From: Halichondria panicea
Lineage: Eukaryota; Porifera; Demospongiae; Suberitida; Halichondriidae
Direction of reading: 5' to 3'
DNA: 64,000 nt
NCBI RefSeq assembly: GCF_963675165.1
Contig: NC_087377.1
Span: 13,636,198-13,700,197, forward strand
Position 1 is the stretch's first letter. Each line of letters opens with the position of its first letter. Shown one piece after another: positions 48,226 through 60,962 of this stretch. The position numbers and the translations under genes were made by a program. A model generated the notes under the pieces. That model saw only the letters and a list, made by a program, of their open reading frames with translations. It had not been told where the DNA came from and made no database searches.

Positions 48226-49245
48226 AGTGTTGACATGCATATTGTAATGTGTATAATTATGAATGCACACATGTACATTGTCATACTAATTGTTACACAG
48301 ATAACACCCCATAAGATTCATCACCTTAATCGTGAAATCGTTGATGGTACCAGTATGAGCATACACACACCCTTGACAAAATAATTTGTATTCACAATCA
48401 AGTGAATGAGTAAAGGAGTTGCATACATGCATACATGCATGTACATAGACACTATTGACTCAATTCAACGACAACGTATTGGAAACCTCAACCTCGAGCT
48501 CGTCAATTATAAATAGATACACATTTAAGTGTATATGGGACAACACATTTTAAAATCAGCAAAGCGCTAGTATATCAGTAGTTTACAGATTATTGTCAGA
48601 GGCTTCAATACATCTGCAACACGGAAAATAGCTCATTACACACACGTACCTTTTCTCATCGTATCCATGATATTTCGATACTCCACACACATAACACACC
48701 CTCACCCCTTCACTCTTGTCTAATATAAAACCCTATTGCATGTAAAAAAATCTATACCATCATAAGCTGCTGCATCAGAAAGAGTTATATATTTCCCCTT
48801 TTAGTTTCTTGAACGTTATATTTGGGATAATATTCAAGATGCTTATACCGTATTACTAGAATGGTTTGCGAGTATCGAACTTTGATCAGCTCCCAAAAAT
48901 ACGATTGCAAAACCTAAATTAGTACTGGTAATTACACACATGCAATCATTGCATATGCCAGAACGCAGTAGCTAGATATAGCAAAGGGTCAATTTTTCTG
49001 CTGATTCGGCTCATTTGTAAAGGTTTTTGACTAGCAAAATATTCTAGTAGTATGATAATCACATATTAAATGTTCATGAGCACAATTAATTAGAAAGGCA
49101 GCTAGGCATGCTGGAATAACCATGCATGAGCGCGCATGCATACATACATGAATGGGTAAATTTTTAGCAAAGGACAGCCACCAGATGTGTTGTATCTTGT
49201 ATCAACAAAAATTATTATAACTGTCTACATGTATGAGATACAAAA
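48226..49245. other. Upstream flank of receptor copy 6
   Basis: No gene is recognised. The 48900-49060 part is homologous to 38400-38510, indicating duplicated receptor flanks. Confidence 0.5.
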
Positions 49246-49270
49246 ACAGGAAGTGTAATTAAAAAAGCTA
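49246..49270 (+). promoter_or_regulatory. Conserved ETS-like upstream box, copy 6
   Basis: ACAGGAAGTGTAATTAAAAA, about 95 bp upstream of ATG 49347, matches the box in copies 5 and 8. Confidence 0.45.
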
Positions 49271-49346
49271 TGAAAGTTATATTAAAACAAGGAGGTTGTC
49301 TAGCTAGTCAGTAATCACATTGACATGCATCAAGAAATAATTCAAG

Positions 49347-51671
49347 ATGACATTACATATATATTGGCTCATAGGAGTTCTCTTGATTTGCTTTCTGGCT
49401 GGCCTCAGCACTGGTAAGACTAACTATAGATTTCCTTACATTGAACACTGCATGTTTTGCAAAGCCCAATATTCAGTGAGTATGGAGAGACCATGTCCAA
49501 TGGAAACAGTCACTTTCACTTGCACCGCTCCTGGAGATTCCTTGAGATGGGTGTTTTCAGATAGTACTAGCTTCATTATCCTCTCCACCTCTGATCTCAA
49601 TGTACCCATTGTTGTATCAGGTTACACTGTGACACTGATTGCAGTTGATAATGCTACATTAACATCTACTCTGTCAAGAACAGCAGAGAATGGGATCACT
49701 GTGTCCTGTGTGGGGTTTGTGCTTACTCTGACCACTATAGGATCTTCAATGATCCGATTGGTTGGTGAGTTCCAGTTAATTAGTGTCTCGTCCATAATTG
49801 TAGTAATTTATTGTTAGATCCACCAGGACCACCTTCCACCATAAGAGTGAGACACTCCACTTTGAGCATCTTAGCCAATGAAGTCAGCGTAACTATTGGT
49901 TGGGACCCTCCTACTGAGACTGGTGGTAGAGATGACCTCACCTACACAGTGACCGTCTCACTTCCGGCCCAACTCTCTGCTACTGTCCTCACATCCACCT
50001 CCGTCACTCTGATTACCCAATACAAGGTGAACTATACTGTCAGTGTGGTGGCTACCAACTGTGCTGGGAACAGTACGACCGCTGAGTACAGTTTTAGGAT
50101 TGGTGAGTATTATTATTTTGGACACAGTGTAAACTCCTTCTCAGGCAATTGTCCTGTGTTGACCAACCCCATAAATGGAGCCTTGGGACCAGTGTCCAGC
50201 AGATTGCCAGGATCCACAGTAACCATCCAGTGTGATGTTGGGCATGTGTCTGCTGTTACTAGGGTGACATGTGAGGGTACATTGATGTGGAGTCCTGACC
50301 CTGAGGCTATTGAATGTGCAGCACTAACTACTCCCACAACTCGTGAGTTTAAGTTCTTGGTTATATATTTACCCTGTGTGTGCGCAGCGAGCAGCAAGGG
50401 TAGAGTGATTGTGGTGTGTGTGTGTCGATTTTTGTATGTGTGTGGACACAAAAATGAGCTGTTAGAGCGAACTAGACACTTTCGTTGTTGAGCTCTTATC
50501 TTGGTGTAGAGGGATTCTAGACAGGACAGGCTAGACAAACTAGCTAGAGACAGGCTCCTAGCTATAGGCAATAACAACTAGTTACAGACAAATTGACTTC
50601 ACAGTGTAGCTTAACCAAATTCTTAGATTGAGAAGCAAAACATCAACTGACATATACAGGTAAAGTGCATGAGGGTAAAGCAAAGTGAGGCAAAAAGGGT
50701 AAACCTTAAATACGTGGAGCGGGGCCCCAGAGGCTCGCACAATAACAAAGGGAGCATTAACAATGAGAATTGTTATAAATGATATCAACATCAACATCAA
50801 ATCATGGTTAAGGTAGTAGTAAAATTAATAAGGTTCTAATAAGTTAATTTAAAGTAAAGTGCATTGAGCATGAACATTCGTAGACTGCTTTAACGTTAAT
50901 GAGACAGTGGTTGAAAAATAATAGTTGTAGGTGATCTTCGAAGGTGACAAAAAACACTGTTTTATGTTTTATAATCGATCTAATCGTTGCTTTATAGATT
51001 TACGATCATTCCTCATAATGTTAAGGTTGTTACGATAAAAATGTTTGTATCTGTTTTGCTGCTGCATGTGCGATGAAGCTCAACGCACAGGGTGAATGCT
51101 CTACTGAGCACCTTGTTCTAACTGTATGTTATTTACACAGCTCCTCCAATGAACTGCAAGGCTCCACTATCCCCATCAACGAATGGCACCATCAGTAATC
51201 ATTCAGTACCAGCTCTTTCCGGTACGCAAGTGACCTTTCAGTGTGACGATGAGCTGTTCCCTGAGGGAATAATGACTGCTACCTGTCTAGCTACAGGAGA
51301 GTGGGACAAAAACCCACTCTGCAGAGGCAAGTGTATTCATTGCTTAAAGTAATCATGCTTCTATTATACCTTGAACCACTTATACAGCTGTTTCTTACAA
51401 TTGCGCCAGCCTATCTGAGGGGAGTCGATTTGATGCAGCTATCTCCATCAGTGTGGTTATCACGGCAGTTCTATTCACTGTCATTGGATTGTTGATGGGA
51501 CTCTTGATAATGTATTTGTTCATGCGTAAGAAGGCAGTGTACTCCCCTGGAGCCAAAGAGGAAGTTAACGTAAGACCCACTGTACCAGCTGGTCCTGTTT
51601 ATGAGGAGGTGTCACCCAAAGAGGAGATTGAACTCAACACTAATCAGGCGTATGGACCATTAGGACTGTGA
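49347..51671 (+). CDS. Receptor copy 6: Ig-FN3-Sushi x2-TM, intact frame
   Basis: Six exons (49347-49413, 49465-49764, 49818-50102, 50145-50342, 51141-51326, 51388-51671) give 439 codons, all junctions phase 1. Residues 1-22 are a signal peptide (WLIGVLLICFLAGLSTG). Residues 23-122 are Ig-like (MERPCPMETVTFTCTAPGDS ... ENGITVSCVGF), 123-217 FN3 (GWDPPTETGG), and 218-345 two Sushi domains. The last exon has a TM helix (VLFTVIGLLMGLLIMYLFM) then RKK and a tail with Tyr 417 (VYEEV) and Tyr 434 (QAYGPLGL). The intron after Sushi 2 starts GCAAGT, a GC-AG intron. The 0.8-kb intron after Sushi 1 contains a dispersed repeat. It is the only two-Sushi copy in the window without damage. Confidence 0.85.
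50868..51125 (+). repeat. Dispersed repeat, intronic copy
   Basis: About 250 bp (GACTGCTTTAACGTTAATGA ... GCGATGAAGCTCAACGCAC ... GAGCACCTTGTT) matches 61960-62215 upstream of copy 8 with scattered differences. Confidence 0.7.
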
Positions 51672-51920
51672 AACGTTTGTTAATATGCATACTCATGAAG
51701 TAATGTATAATTATGAAAGCACTGCGGGTGCTGATGCCTCGATGGATGTATCAAAGCTATAAAACATAAAGCTACTAGCTATATAATTATTGCTAATACA
51801 CACATGATATAATGATGAATTAATTTTGCTGCAATGCAGGCTAAACATAACCGTCCTTTTTTCGCCATAGAACAAAAACATAATTTTATTGTGACGCTTA
51901 TATTAGAGTGGTATATAAGG

Positions 51921-52795
51921 CTATATTCAGACACAATGGATGTTCAGACACTCATTCTAAGGAAACAAGCAGTGATAAAACATTTTCTTTTGCACCATCT
52001 GATCAAGCATGTGTTACTATGAATGTATGCAAAAAAGAATTGATAAATATCAACTAGCTACTAAGTCTTCAAGAGCTGAAAATGTGCTAGTGTCTGCATG
52101 ATAAACGGTAAGAACAGACAAAAAAATTGATCACCATGGAGACACAACCTACCGTTTCTTCTGTAGGGGGATATGCTGAGAGTCACATAGTAATTATGTA
52201 AGGACAATAACTATATAAACAATAAAACACCCAAAGTTAGAGTTGCAAAACGCTTGTATGTCCATGCAGCAATTATTTCTCGCGTATCAATGATCAGATC
52301 GACAGCAATGGGGTCAAAGGTTAATGTTATTGGCACCCATGTGTAACTGAGGGCAAGGGTTAAAGGTTATTTGGTAGTTGTACGTGGATGTCAAAAGCCT
52401 TTGACCTTTGACCCCATTGCTGTCTGATCATTGATATGCGAGTAACTCAGCAGAAATATTTGCTGCATGGACATACTAAGCGTTTTGCAACTCTAACTTT
52501 GGGGGTTTTATTGTTTAGTTATTGTCCTTACATAATTACTATGTAACTCTCAGCATATCCCCCTACAGAAAAAGCGGTAGGTTGTGTCTGGTGATCGGTT
52601 TTTTTGTTTGTTCTTACCGTTTATCAGACACTAGCACATTTTCAGCTCTTGAAGTTGATATTTACAATTCTTTTTTGCATACATTCATAGTAACACATGC
52701 TTGATCAGATGGTGCAAAAGAAAATGTTTTATCACTGCTTGTTTCTTTAGAATGAGTGTCTGAACATCCATTGTGTCTGAATATAGATGCCTAAC
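51921..52795. repeat. Long inverted repeat (arms about 400 bp)
   Basis: Sequence from 51921 (CTATATTCAGACACAATGGA) to about 52322 returns inverted from about 52398 to 52795, with only about 75 bp between arms (around 52323-52397). The arms differ by scattered substitutions and small indels. It would fold into a very long hairpin. No protein is evident. Confidence 0.85.
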
Positions 52796-53245
52796 TCTAG
52801 CGATAGAACGTAAAGTAATAGTAGCTGTTCCACAAGGTCAATTACACGTATAGCCTTGATTTTAGGCCACGTTATAAATTCCCCAGCAACAAATATTTCC
52901 AGAATCTATTCGGCGCTCAATTGGAGTAAAAAATTATTTGTTGGGCTTGGCGCTTCTTTTAGAGTGGTGCTGTAATTCATCACCTTATATAATGTTAATA
53001 GGTTGAAATTGGTGATGTATAGGAGTATGTATGCATGCATATAATTATTCTGCCAAATATCTGCTGCATGCTGTGTATGTGTGCACGAGTGTATATTATA
53101 GTATAAGAGAGAGTTGCATACATACTTGATTGAGTACTATTGACTTAATTACAGATACATGTATAAGTGCAGTGCAGTGCAGTATGCAGGGGGCGGGGGT
53201 GAGTCAAAATGCCAGTTGTGTCTCCCATGAGTCTTATTTATTATA

Positions 53246-53680
53246 TAGGTGTCGTATATAGGTAATACAAAATAGGTGTCCAATATATGAAAAAGGTGTA
53301 CTATAGTATTAAAGAGGTGTCTTATATACGAAATAGGTGTCTTATATACGAAATAGGTGTCTTATATACAAAATAGGTGTCCAATATATGAAAAAGGTGT
53401 ACTATAGTATTAAAGAGGTGTCTTATATACGAAATAGGTGTCTTATATACGAAATAGGTGTCTTATATATGAAAAAGGTGTACTATAATATTAAAAAGGT
53501 GTCTTATATACGAAATAGGTGTCCTATATAGTATTAAAGAGGTGTCTTATATACGAAATAGGTGTCCTATATAATTATGAAATAGGTGTCCTATATAGTA
53601 TTAAAGAGGTGTCTTATATACGAAATAGGTGTCCTTTAAATACTAAATTTAATACGTGTCCTATATATAGGTGTCTTAAA
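53246..53680. repeat. AGGTGTC(C/T)TATATA minisatellite
   Basis: About 20-bp units (GAAATAGGTGTCTTATATAC) recur some twenty times, with a higher-order period that inserts ACTATAGTATTAAAGAGGTG. The tract is purely repetitive and any open frame in it is incidental. Confidence 0.85.
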
Positions 53681-53762
53681 TAAATGTGTGTGTACGTGTG
53701 TGTGTGGAGGGTTAGGATTAACTTGTTCTAAACTTTCTTTGCTATTCTCTTTTAGGGCAGTG

Positions 53763-54078
53763 AAGTTTATTATACATCGGTGCGCATGCGCAAGCGAGGT
53801 ATACGGTAGTGTTTTTGTGTGTCTGTGTGTCTGTGTGTGTATAGACTGCTACAGCTGCTCAAGGATGAATCAAGTGCAAGTAAGAGTTTCTATAGGCTTC
53901 TAGTCATGTTTTCTTGGATTTTAATTTGTGGATTTGCAAAATAATGCTTCGTTCTCGAGTTATGCCTAGTTTTGCTTACTTGGAATGCCATTGCAGCCTT
54001 TTCAGAAAAGTGCGTAGCAAAATTTGTTCACCGAGTGTTGCTACTCTACTTAGTAGTTAGCTCTGCACTAGAACACTA
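53763..54078 (-). repeat. Dispersed repeat family, copy 4 (inverted)
   Basis: Reverse complement of the family seen at 26516, 41740 and 43460 (TATTATACATCGGTGCGCAT, CAAGCGAGGTATACGGTAGTG ... AATGCCATTGCAGCCTTTTC). The CA tract is reduced to a short interrupted TG run at about 53812-53840. Confidence 0.8.
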
Positions 54079-54430
54079 GCTGTTGGCAGCTTCAAGGGTG
54101 AGAAGAGAGCTGCAAGGCTCTGCTGACGCAGCCATTAATTTTAGACTTGAACTTTTGGCATCGATAGTACAATCATGGTTGATCATTACCTACTCTTTGA
54201 GTTTCCGTTTCCCTTGTGATTCTGCCTGCATGCAAGCAATTAATGCAAAAGCTATTAATTTTATGTCATGTAGCTTTGGCACCTCACCGAGGCATCAGCA
54301 CCCACAGTGCTTTCACTATTAGAATATAAGGCAGCAAAGGCAGCTTATGCAGCATGTGAAAACTGCAAATTCTTATACATGTATGTAAAACAGTAGGTGG
54401 GTGTGGCTAAAACTACTACAGAAATAAACC

Positions 54431-55805
54431 ATAGATAGTAGAGGAAGGGGATTGGAAACGGGATCACGTGAGCTTACGTTTGCAACGTAAAGCCTCTGGA
54501 CAGTCCGCATGTCAACCAATAGACACCTTGAGGTGTGATTTCACTGGTTTTGAGGCCAAGAGAAGGTTTTGAAAAGAAGCAAATGAGAGAATTTTTAATA
54601 CTAGGTAAGTAAATGTATGAATAGCCCTAAAACTTGTCCTTTAGGTATGGCTAGGTACAAAATGAAACATTATTACTACTGTGTGTGTGTGTGTGCATGC
54701 GTGCGTGAGTGATAAGGATCTCAACTAACAATTTGTGCTACAGAAATATCATGGATTTGGCTAGCTTGTCCATAATTGTGTTCTAAGCACGGAAACTCAC
54801 CACTTAAGTCTTTGTGGATGTGCTGCTTGACCAGCTGGGATTCAGAGAATAAAATGTTTCATGCTTGATAAAGGGAACTTCCAGTATATTGGTGTATTCG
54901 AAGAAGTACGTACCAAAGTACATGTATGTTAGAATGAATGGCTTGTACACCGTCTCACTTTTAGTTTATACTCATTACCACTAACATCTAACATAGATAA
55001 AGGAAAGGGATTGGAAATGGAAGGGGTACAATCCATGTTTCCCGGTAGTTTAATGGAGGCCGTTATTCTACATGCAGTGGCGTACAAATTATTGAAGCAT
55101 AGACGCTGAAGTTTATTCACTAAAAAAAGGTCATCACTTTTCCTCAGCAGTAAGCATGCGCATCAGATGGCCCTGCCCACATATCCATTACATGACATCA
55201 TTCTAGTAACTATGCGCATACAGTACTGCAGAATAGATCGACAGATTACAGTTTCAAGCTAAGTTGCAGTTGATGGAGCACAAAAGGAGGGGGGCTCTAG
55301 CCCCGTCAGCCCCCTCTGCCTACCCTACTGACATGAAGAAAATTAATTGCAACGGACTAGAACCAGTCACTATAGTGTCTGTGAGGGCGAGTAGCATTGT
55401 TAGAGGTGCTGTATTGATGTTATATAGAGGACCTTTGGATGCAAGTCAGAGTAAAACCCCAAATACCATGTTTTGTGTCTTGGGTGAGATTCAGAGGGGC
55501 AATTTTCTGCCAGCCAATCTTAATCCAGCTAAAGGAGATGTAGTGCTAATAAAACCTTCCTGATGCTGTTAATGTAAGACGCAGCTTACCTCCCAATAAC
55601 AGCACAAAGCACTGGTACAATACCTGCCTGAATGCCTGAATGATCGTCTCTTATAGCAGAGTTTTAAGTCAACGCTATCGTTTCCACTAATTAAAAAGTG
55701 AAACACAGATAAGATCAAGGGCATTCTAATCACAAGCATCAAGTCTATGTACGTTAGCACGTGATCCGCTTCTGTTTCCAATCCCTTTAATAATCTATGC
55801 TTCTA
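54431..55805. repeat. Possible TIR element of about 1.4 kb
   Basis: CATAGATAGTAGAGGAAGGG ... ATTGGAAACGGGATCACGTGAG at 54431-54475 returns inverted near 55755-55805, and a third partial copy is near 54992. Ends and target duplication are not sharply defined. Confidence 0.5.
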
Positions 55806-55905
55806 ACAGTGACTGCATACTCACCAGCCTCACAAATAGTCAAGAGTTTCTGAGAGATCTCATTGAGATGATCTGCCAGCTTCAGCAACTCTTCATCCAT
55901 CAATC
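54745..55905 (-). pseudogene. HEAT-like gene fragments, block D
   Basis: Short minus-strand pieces matching block B (around 54749-54840, next to GATTTGGCTAGCTTGTCCAT) and an exon-like piece (DEELLKLADHLNEISQKLLT, about 55822-55905) ending at a GTGAG donor. Heavily degraded. Confidence 0.35.
55264..55563 (+). CDS. Unrecognised 99-aa open frame
   Basis: An open frame with reasonable composition (for example LEPVTIVSVRASSIVRGAVL, PNTMFCVLGEIQRGN, KGDVVLIKPS). I do not recognise it. It lies within a putative inverted-repeat element, so it may be an exon fragment carried by that element. Whether it is expressed is unknown. Confidence 0.3.
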   Translation: MQLMEHKRRGALAPSAPSAYPTDMKKINCNGLEPVTIVSVRASSIVRGAVLMLYRGPLDASQSKTPNTMFCVLGEIQRGNFLPANLNPAKGDVVLIKPS

Positions 55906-56110
55906 ACTTCGGTACATCACTTCACAAAACAGACGGTAAAGATCCATGCACTACACAATAAACATCAAGTGAGACAAGGGTACTAGCTCTGATAAAGGGT
56001 CATGCAATCTACAACTATTATTTGAAGTAATTATTAGTATTAATTTAAGGTCACAGTAGAAAAAGACATAGCTTGCAGCTAGAGTATAGTCTACTGCTTT
56101 TCACTCCAGC

Positions 56111-56230
56111 ATGATGTTTAGTTAACACTCGTACCAAGTTAAAAATCAACTTCTCTAATCTTGTATAGATCTAGTTGATTTGGTAAAGAGTGTTAACTAA
56201 ACATAATTATGTCATATCATATGATATGAC
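56111..56230. repeat. Hairpin upstream of receptor copy 7
   Basis: CATGATGTTTAGTTAACACT pairs with AGTGTTAACTAAACATAATTATG about 70 bp later. It is followed at 56211-56230 by a perfect 20-bp palindrome (GTCATATCATATGATATGAC), 59 bp before the start codon. Confidence 0.65.
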
Positions 56231-56288
56231 ATTGTTTACAGTGGGGAACTTAGCTTAGTTAAATCATAGAGCTAGATCTAGCTCTGTC

Positions 56289-58345
56289 ATGATGTCTTGG
56301 CCTAATTTCCTATTTTTACTTTTGCTTTATAGACACACAGCTACAGGTGAGTCCAATACAGCATCTAAAATATATATACTAGATCTCCATACCGTTAACT
56401 TCAACAGAGGCCTCTCTGGTGTCCAACAGCAGTGTTGCATGTCCTGGAGAGGCAGTTCTGTTCACATGCTCTGTGCCTGGTGATATGTCTAGTGTACTGA
56501 GATGGCAAGTTGATCCTCCAGCAGAGTCTGGGTTAATGACTATGCAAAGTACACTCTTCCTTGGTTCTCTAGTCGGTCGAAGGGACACATTTGGATTTGG
56601 AGTGATCATGTTTGAGGCTGTTCTTGTGAGCAGTGACGGAGTAAACCTGACTTCTACTCTCATCAACCTCAGTGAAGTGTCTGTACTGGATGGAAGCATT
56701 GTCACCTGTACTTTAAATGGTCTTACAGTTGTTGAACTACAGCAGACAATATTGGTTGCTGGTGAGGAGCTATCTTTACTAATCTAGCACAGTCTCTTAT
56801 TGATGTCACACACAGGTAATCCAACCTCTCCACTAAACCCAAGAATATCCTCCACTCTAAATCAACCCAGTTCCTCTAATATCACTCTGGACTGGGACCC
56901 TCCCTCCTCTACTGGTGGTGTGTCTGTCAGGTATGTCCTCGTCATCTCCCCAACACCTCTCTCCGGGTCACCAGTCACTGTGGACACCACCTTAGCACAA
57001 ATCACTGTCTCCTACAACGTTATATACAATGGGACTATCAGAGCTGACAACTGTGCTGGAATAAATCAAACTAGAATTGTGAATCTGGGTAAGCTCATTA
57101 AACGTCATGTACATTGTATATATATCTATGCTCCTTTTCTTACAGTTGTGTGCCCCACACCGTCTACTGCTGCTGGTGTGACCATCACCAACACACCTCC
57201 TGTCACTATTGGTGGATCCATGCTCACCTTCACATGTAGTGGAGACAATGAAGTGAGAACCTCAACCTGTGGCAGTAGTGGATGGTCTCCTGACCCTGGG
57301 ACCTTTGACTGCAGCAGTCCGATTACAGGTATATAATCTTAATCATACATGCTTCTTTTCATTGGTGTCCTCATTAGATCCCCCAGTCACCTGTGGCTTT
57401 CCTGATGCACCATCCAGAGGTAGTGTGGACATCAGTGGTGGGACACCACCCTTCTCACTGGGTTCAGAGGTTACCTATCACTGTGACGAGGGACTGTTCC
57501 CCTTTGATGTGAGGACCAGCACATGCACTGATGTGGGGGGTAGGGGAGAGTGGGTGGAGAATCCTGGGAGCTTGATGTGCAGGGAGAGACCAGGTGAAAT
57601 GTAGTTGATCAGAACAAGATTTTCCTGCGAAAAAATAATTTCTGTCTGCATGCATGATCTGTCTACAATTGTAATTCAATGGCAGGTCATATAATATTGG
57701 GTGCTCATATTGAGCTGATGAGATACAAACATCTGTCATGTGCTATAGTCATAGTATAATCATAATTATGATACAGATATTTTCTGACCGTCCATATAAT
57801 TATAGTCAACTGCACTGTACCTGTTGAGCCCTGCAACGGTGCTATAGTGGACCATGAGAGGTTGAACGAGACAGTGTTGGAGGGAACAGTGCTGACTTAC
57901 CAGTGTAACAATGGACTCTCATTGACTGGACCCAACACCATTACTTGCACTAATGCTGGAGTCTGGAGCACTGAGCCTGAGGCAATCATGTGTGTACTTA
58001 TGACTGAAGGTGATATAATATTATAAATGAGCTTTGTAATTGTTCGCTATTTATATACTACCGGTATCTCATCTAACAGTTTCTACTGTCGCTTCCTTGT
58101 CCACTTCTGCAACTGTCGCAATCAGTGTGGTCATCACTTTCATTGTCACTCTAGTCATTGGGTTCCTCACTGGACTGCTGGTGATGCATCTTTTCTCTCG
58201 TAAGAAAGCAGTGTACTTTCCAGCAACTGAAGGACAATCTAATGTAGGACCCACTGCACCAGTTGGTCCTGTTTATGAGGAGGTGTCACCTAAAGAGGAG
58301 ATTGAACTCAACACAAACCAAGCATACGGACCAGTAGGACTGTGA
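56289..58345 (+). CDS. Receptor copy 7: Ig-FN3-Sushi x3-TM, intact frame
   Basis: Seven exons (56289-56346, 56408-56761, 56816-57088, 57146-57328, 57378-57593, 57806-58009, 58080-58345) give 517 codons, all junctions phase 1. Residues 1-19 are a signal peptide (FLFLLLLYRHTATG). Residues 20-137 are Ig-like (VACPGEAVLFTCSVPGD ... SIVTCTL), 138-228 FN3 (LDWDPPSSTGG), 229-289 Sushi 1, 290-361 Sushi 2 and 362-429 Sushi 3. A TM helix spans about 443-465 (AISVVITFIVTLVIGFLTGL), then SRKK. The 45-residue tail has Tyr 475, Tyr 495 (GPVYEEV) and Tyr 512 (NQAYGPVGL). Ligand binding at the surface and tyrosine-based signalling are inference. This is the best reference copy for the family. A double ATG starts the frame; I used the first. 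Confidence 0.9.
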
Positions 58346-59084
58346 AACTCATTCACTTTTTATTTTAATATTCATGCAATGACTTATATTAATTGCGATC
58401 ATTCTGGCATTTCGTTTGTTTTACAGACTATCATGATAGACGCTATGATTTATTATAGTGTTTTATCCTTTGTATAATTATTATATATAACCTCTCAATA
58501 TAATAATTTATATATTGCATTCCCTAATACAGGCAGGAGGTTATTATTTTGCTGTAAATTTGTCATTATTATAACGTGGTGTTTTTGACTTCCTCAAAGA
58601 AATGGTGTGGTTCCTTTGAAACAAGTGATCAATCTCGACAGTTATTATAACTATGCCTCGGTGTGGGTAGTATGTGCATTATACTCTAGCTTTCAGTATA
58701 CTATTGTTTTCCTTGCAACTTTTATTATATATTCAGCATCAGATACGTTCATTGAGAACAATGTAAACAATACATGTACGTAGCACTGCATCTGTTCACA
58801 TATTTAGCAAAGAGTAGTAAGAAAAAACAACAATTAAGCTACATTAATTATACAACTGCATGTCACTGTTCTGTCAGACTTGTCCAGATTCCTGCAGCAA
58901 ATATAAATCACAGTACATAAAGTATTTGTAAGAAAAACAATTATTAACGAGTGGTGCAAGCTGCGCAGTGAAAATGCCTCTCGCCATGTTTTGCTTCTGT
59001 CACTCAAAAAGTGATTATTATAGAGACAGAAACTAGACATTACGCAATGCCGGACTCACATTGGATCGTGTTGTTCTATTCTAA

Positions 59085-60725
59085 AAGTGAGACAGTCCAC
59101 TCCAGCAGACTAGGCATTGTCACAGCTCTGTGACGTGGGTGGAGGGGGAGTACATGTAAATAACTGGAGTATATACATTACCTATTAAACAATGGACACA
59201 AAAGTGTTTTGGAGCAAACGTTAACCTGTGCTATTGTAAATAATGTCTTCTATACAGCGTTGGAGCAACATTATTGAACACACTCAAAGAAAATGGATAA
59301 CGAAATAGAAAGAGAGTATTAGAACAACATCAAACACATGCATGCACTCAAAATAAATGTAGCGTAGTCACAGTGCAACACAAATACAAGCAATTAAATG
59401 TACTGTAGAATCCACTACTCTGTTTCAGTGAAGCACTGGTGTCTAAGAAATTTCAACCCACACACTATCACTATAAAACAACTGGAGAGCTAGCTACTTT
59501 CATACATCTACTCATCTCACCAGTTTGAGCAGTGTCTCCAGGAGGTTGATGTGTTTAGGGTAGTGTCTGTGTTGTAGTGTCTGAGCACAGAGGGGGAGGA
59601 GGGAAGACATTAGGTCACCACACCCACTTACACTACTCAGCTCTCCAGCAGGAGAAGGAACTGGAGGGGGTGTACAATGGGTTAAAACTACCATTATTAT
59701 TATACGTACTCTATACCTCAATGAACAACACACACACAACACATTCACAAGCTGTACACAACACTTGTGTCACTGGCTGATACAGTGACCACACCACATT
59801 TATCTACCTACTATACAGCACATCTACAAAAGTGCACCTAATCCACATGTCACATCAACATACCCATACCACACTCAATCTCATCTCCACACACAACATG
59901 CACACACTCTCACCCCTCACTCTTCTCCCACGGCTCTCCCAGCTTGTGATAGTGTGAGTCCATACATCCTCCCCTCCTCATTTTGGGAGCCAGTGAACCA
60001 CACGAGTACATCTGCTGGTCTGTATGAGTCGGGTCGTCATGGATACGATGTACCACACCAAACACAGACGGTCCAGGATCAATACCACAGGAGCTGAGGA
60101 AGGGGGAGGATGAACAATAGTAAAACAATTCAATCGTAAACACAATCATCAATAGCTAAGCGTATTACATCTTTCAGACAGCTGTTCAGGTAGTAACACA
60201 GTCGAAAGAGCTTTCAATGCTCAATATTGAAAGCCAAGCAGCAGCTCACAAGGTTAGAGAAAGAGACAGAGAAACTTTGAGTGCTATACAAGTAATGAAC
60301 TGAGCAAACAAATAAATATACAATCTTGACAGTACGTACACCTCAAATTATCAGCACAGTCTATAGTCTGTACAGTGTCTCGCCATAGGCCTTGGTAATA
60401 CTAGTGAGAGCAGCAGCTGCAGTTACAGTGTGGTAACAGTTAGTTTTTCTTACTTTCACTCTTCTGGGAAGCATCCCAGGAAGTTACCACTGGTCAGACA
60501 GCTACATGTACAGGTGGCTAAAGAAATTAAGGGGCGGGATATGAACAGACTAAGAGTCGTCATGGAAACACTCCAACAACAGTACTAAAAAAAGTCAAAA
60601 TCTACACTTTAATGACCAAAGATTTCGCTGTATGCAAAAATCCCATCACCCACTCACCACAAAGTGCTCTGTTCATCCTCCAGGTCTCCTGAGAGTAGAG
60701 CCTCACTCTCAGTCACATAGTACCT
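59085..60725 (-). pseudogene. HEAT-like gene fragments, block A
   Basis: Minus-strand pieces: SLLEWTVS (about 59085-59125), GELSSVSGCGDLMSSLLPL with TLQHRHYPKHINLLETLLKL (about 59520-59650), TDQQMYSCGSLAPKMRRGG with HYHKLGEPWEKSEG (59910-60095) and a damaged YYVTE...LLSGDLED piece (60665-60722). These fit one gene whose other fragments lie at 41-43, 46-48 and 54.7-55.9 kb. It sits just 3' of receptor copy 7. The identity is unknown; a HEAT/ARM-repeat protein is my best guess. Confidence 0.45.
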
Positions 60726-60894
60726 AGGAGAGGGAGAAATAGTGAAATACAGTAGAACAATAAACAAAGAACCTTCAGAGAAAAGGGACACGTACTGATA
60801 AGGAAAATGCTTCCGTGTCGTAAATATTAATAAACAATAGACAGTGCGAAATCATTCAACCAATATGCACATTCTGTACTATATATTTATTATA

Positions 60895-60928
60895 TAGGGT
60901 GAGTAGATTTGGTAAAGAGGTTGTAATA

Positions 60929-60962
<34 letters not shown>

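Noticed and set aside
53246..53680. CRISPR-like or regulatory array
   Set aside because: Units differ only by substitutions and are contiguous, so this is a minisatellite.
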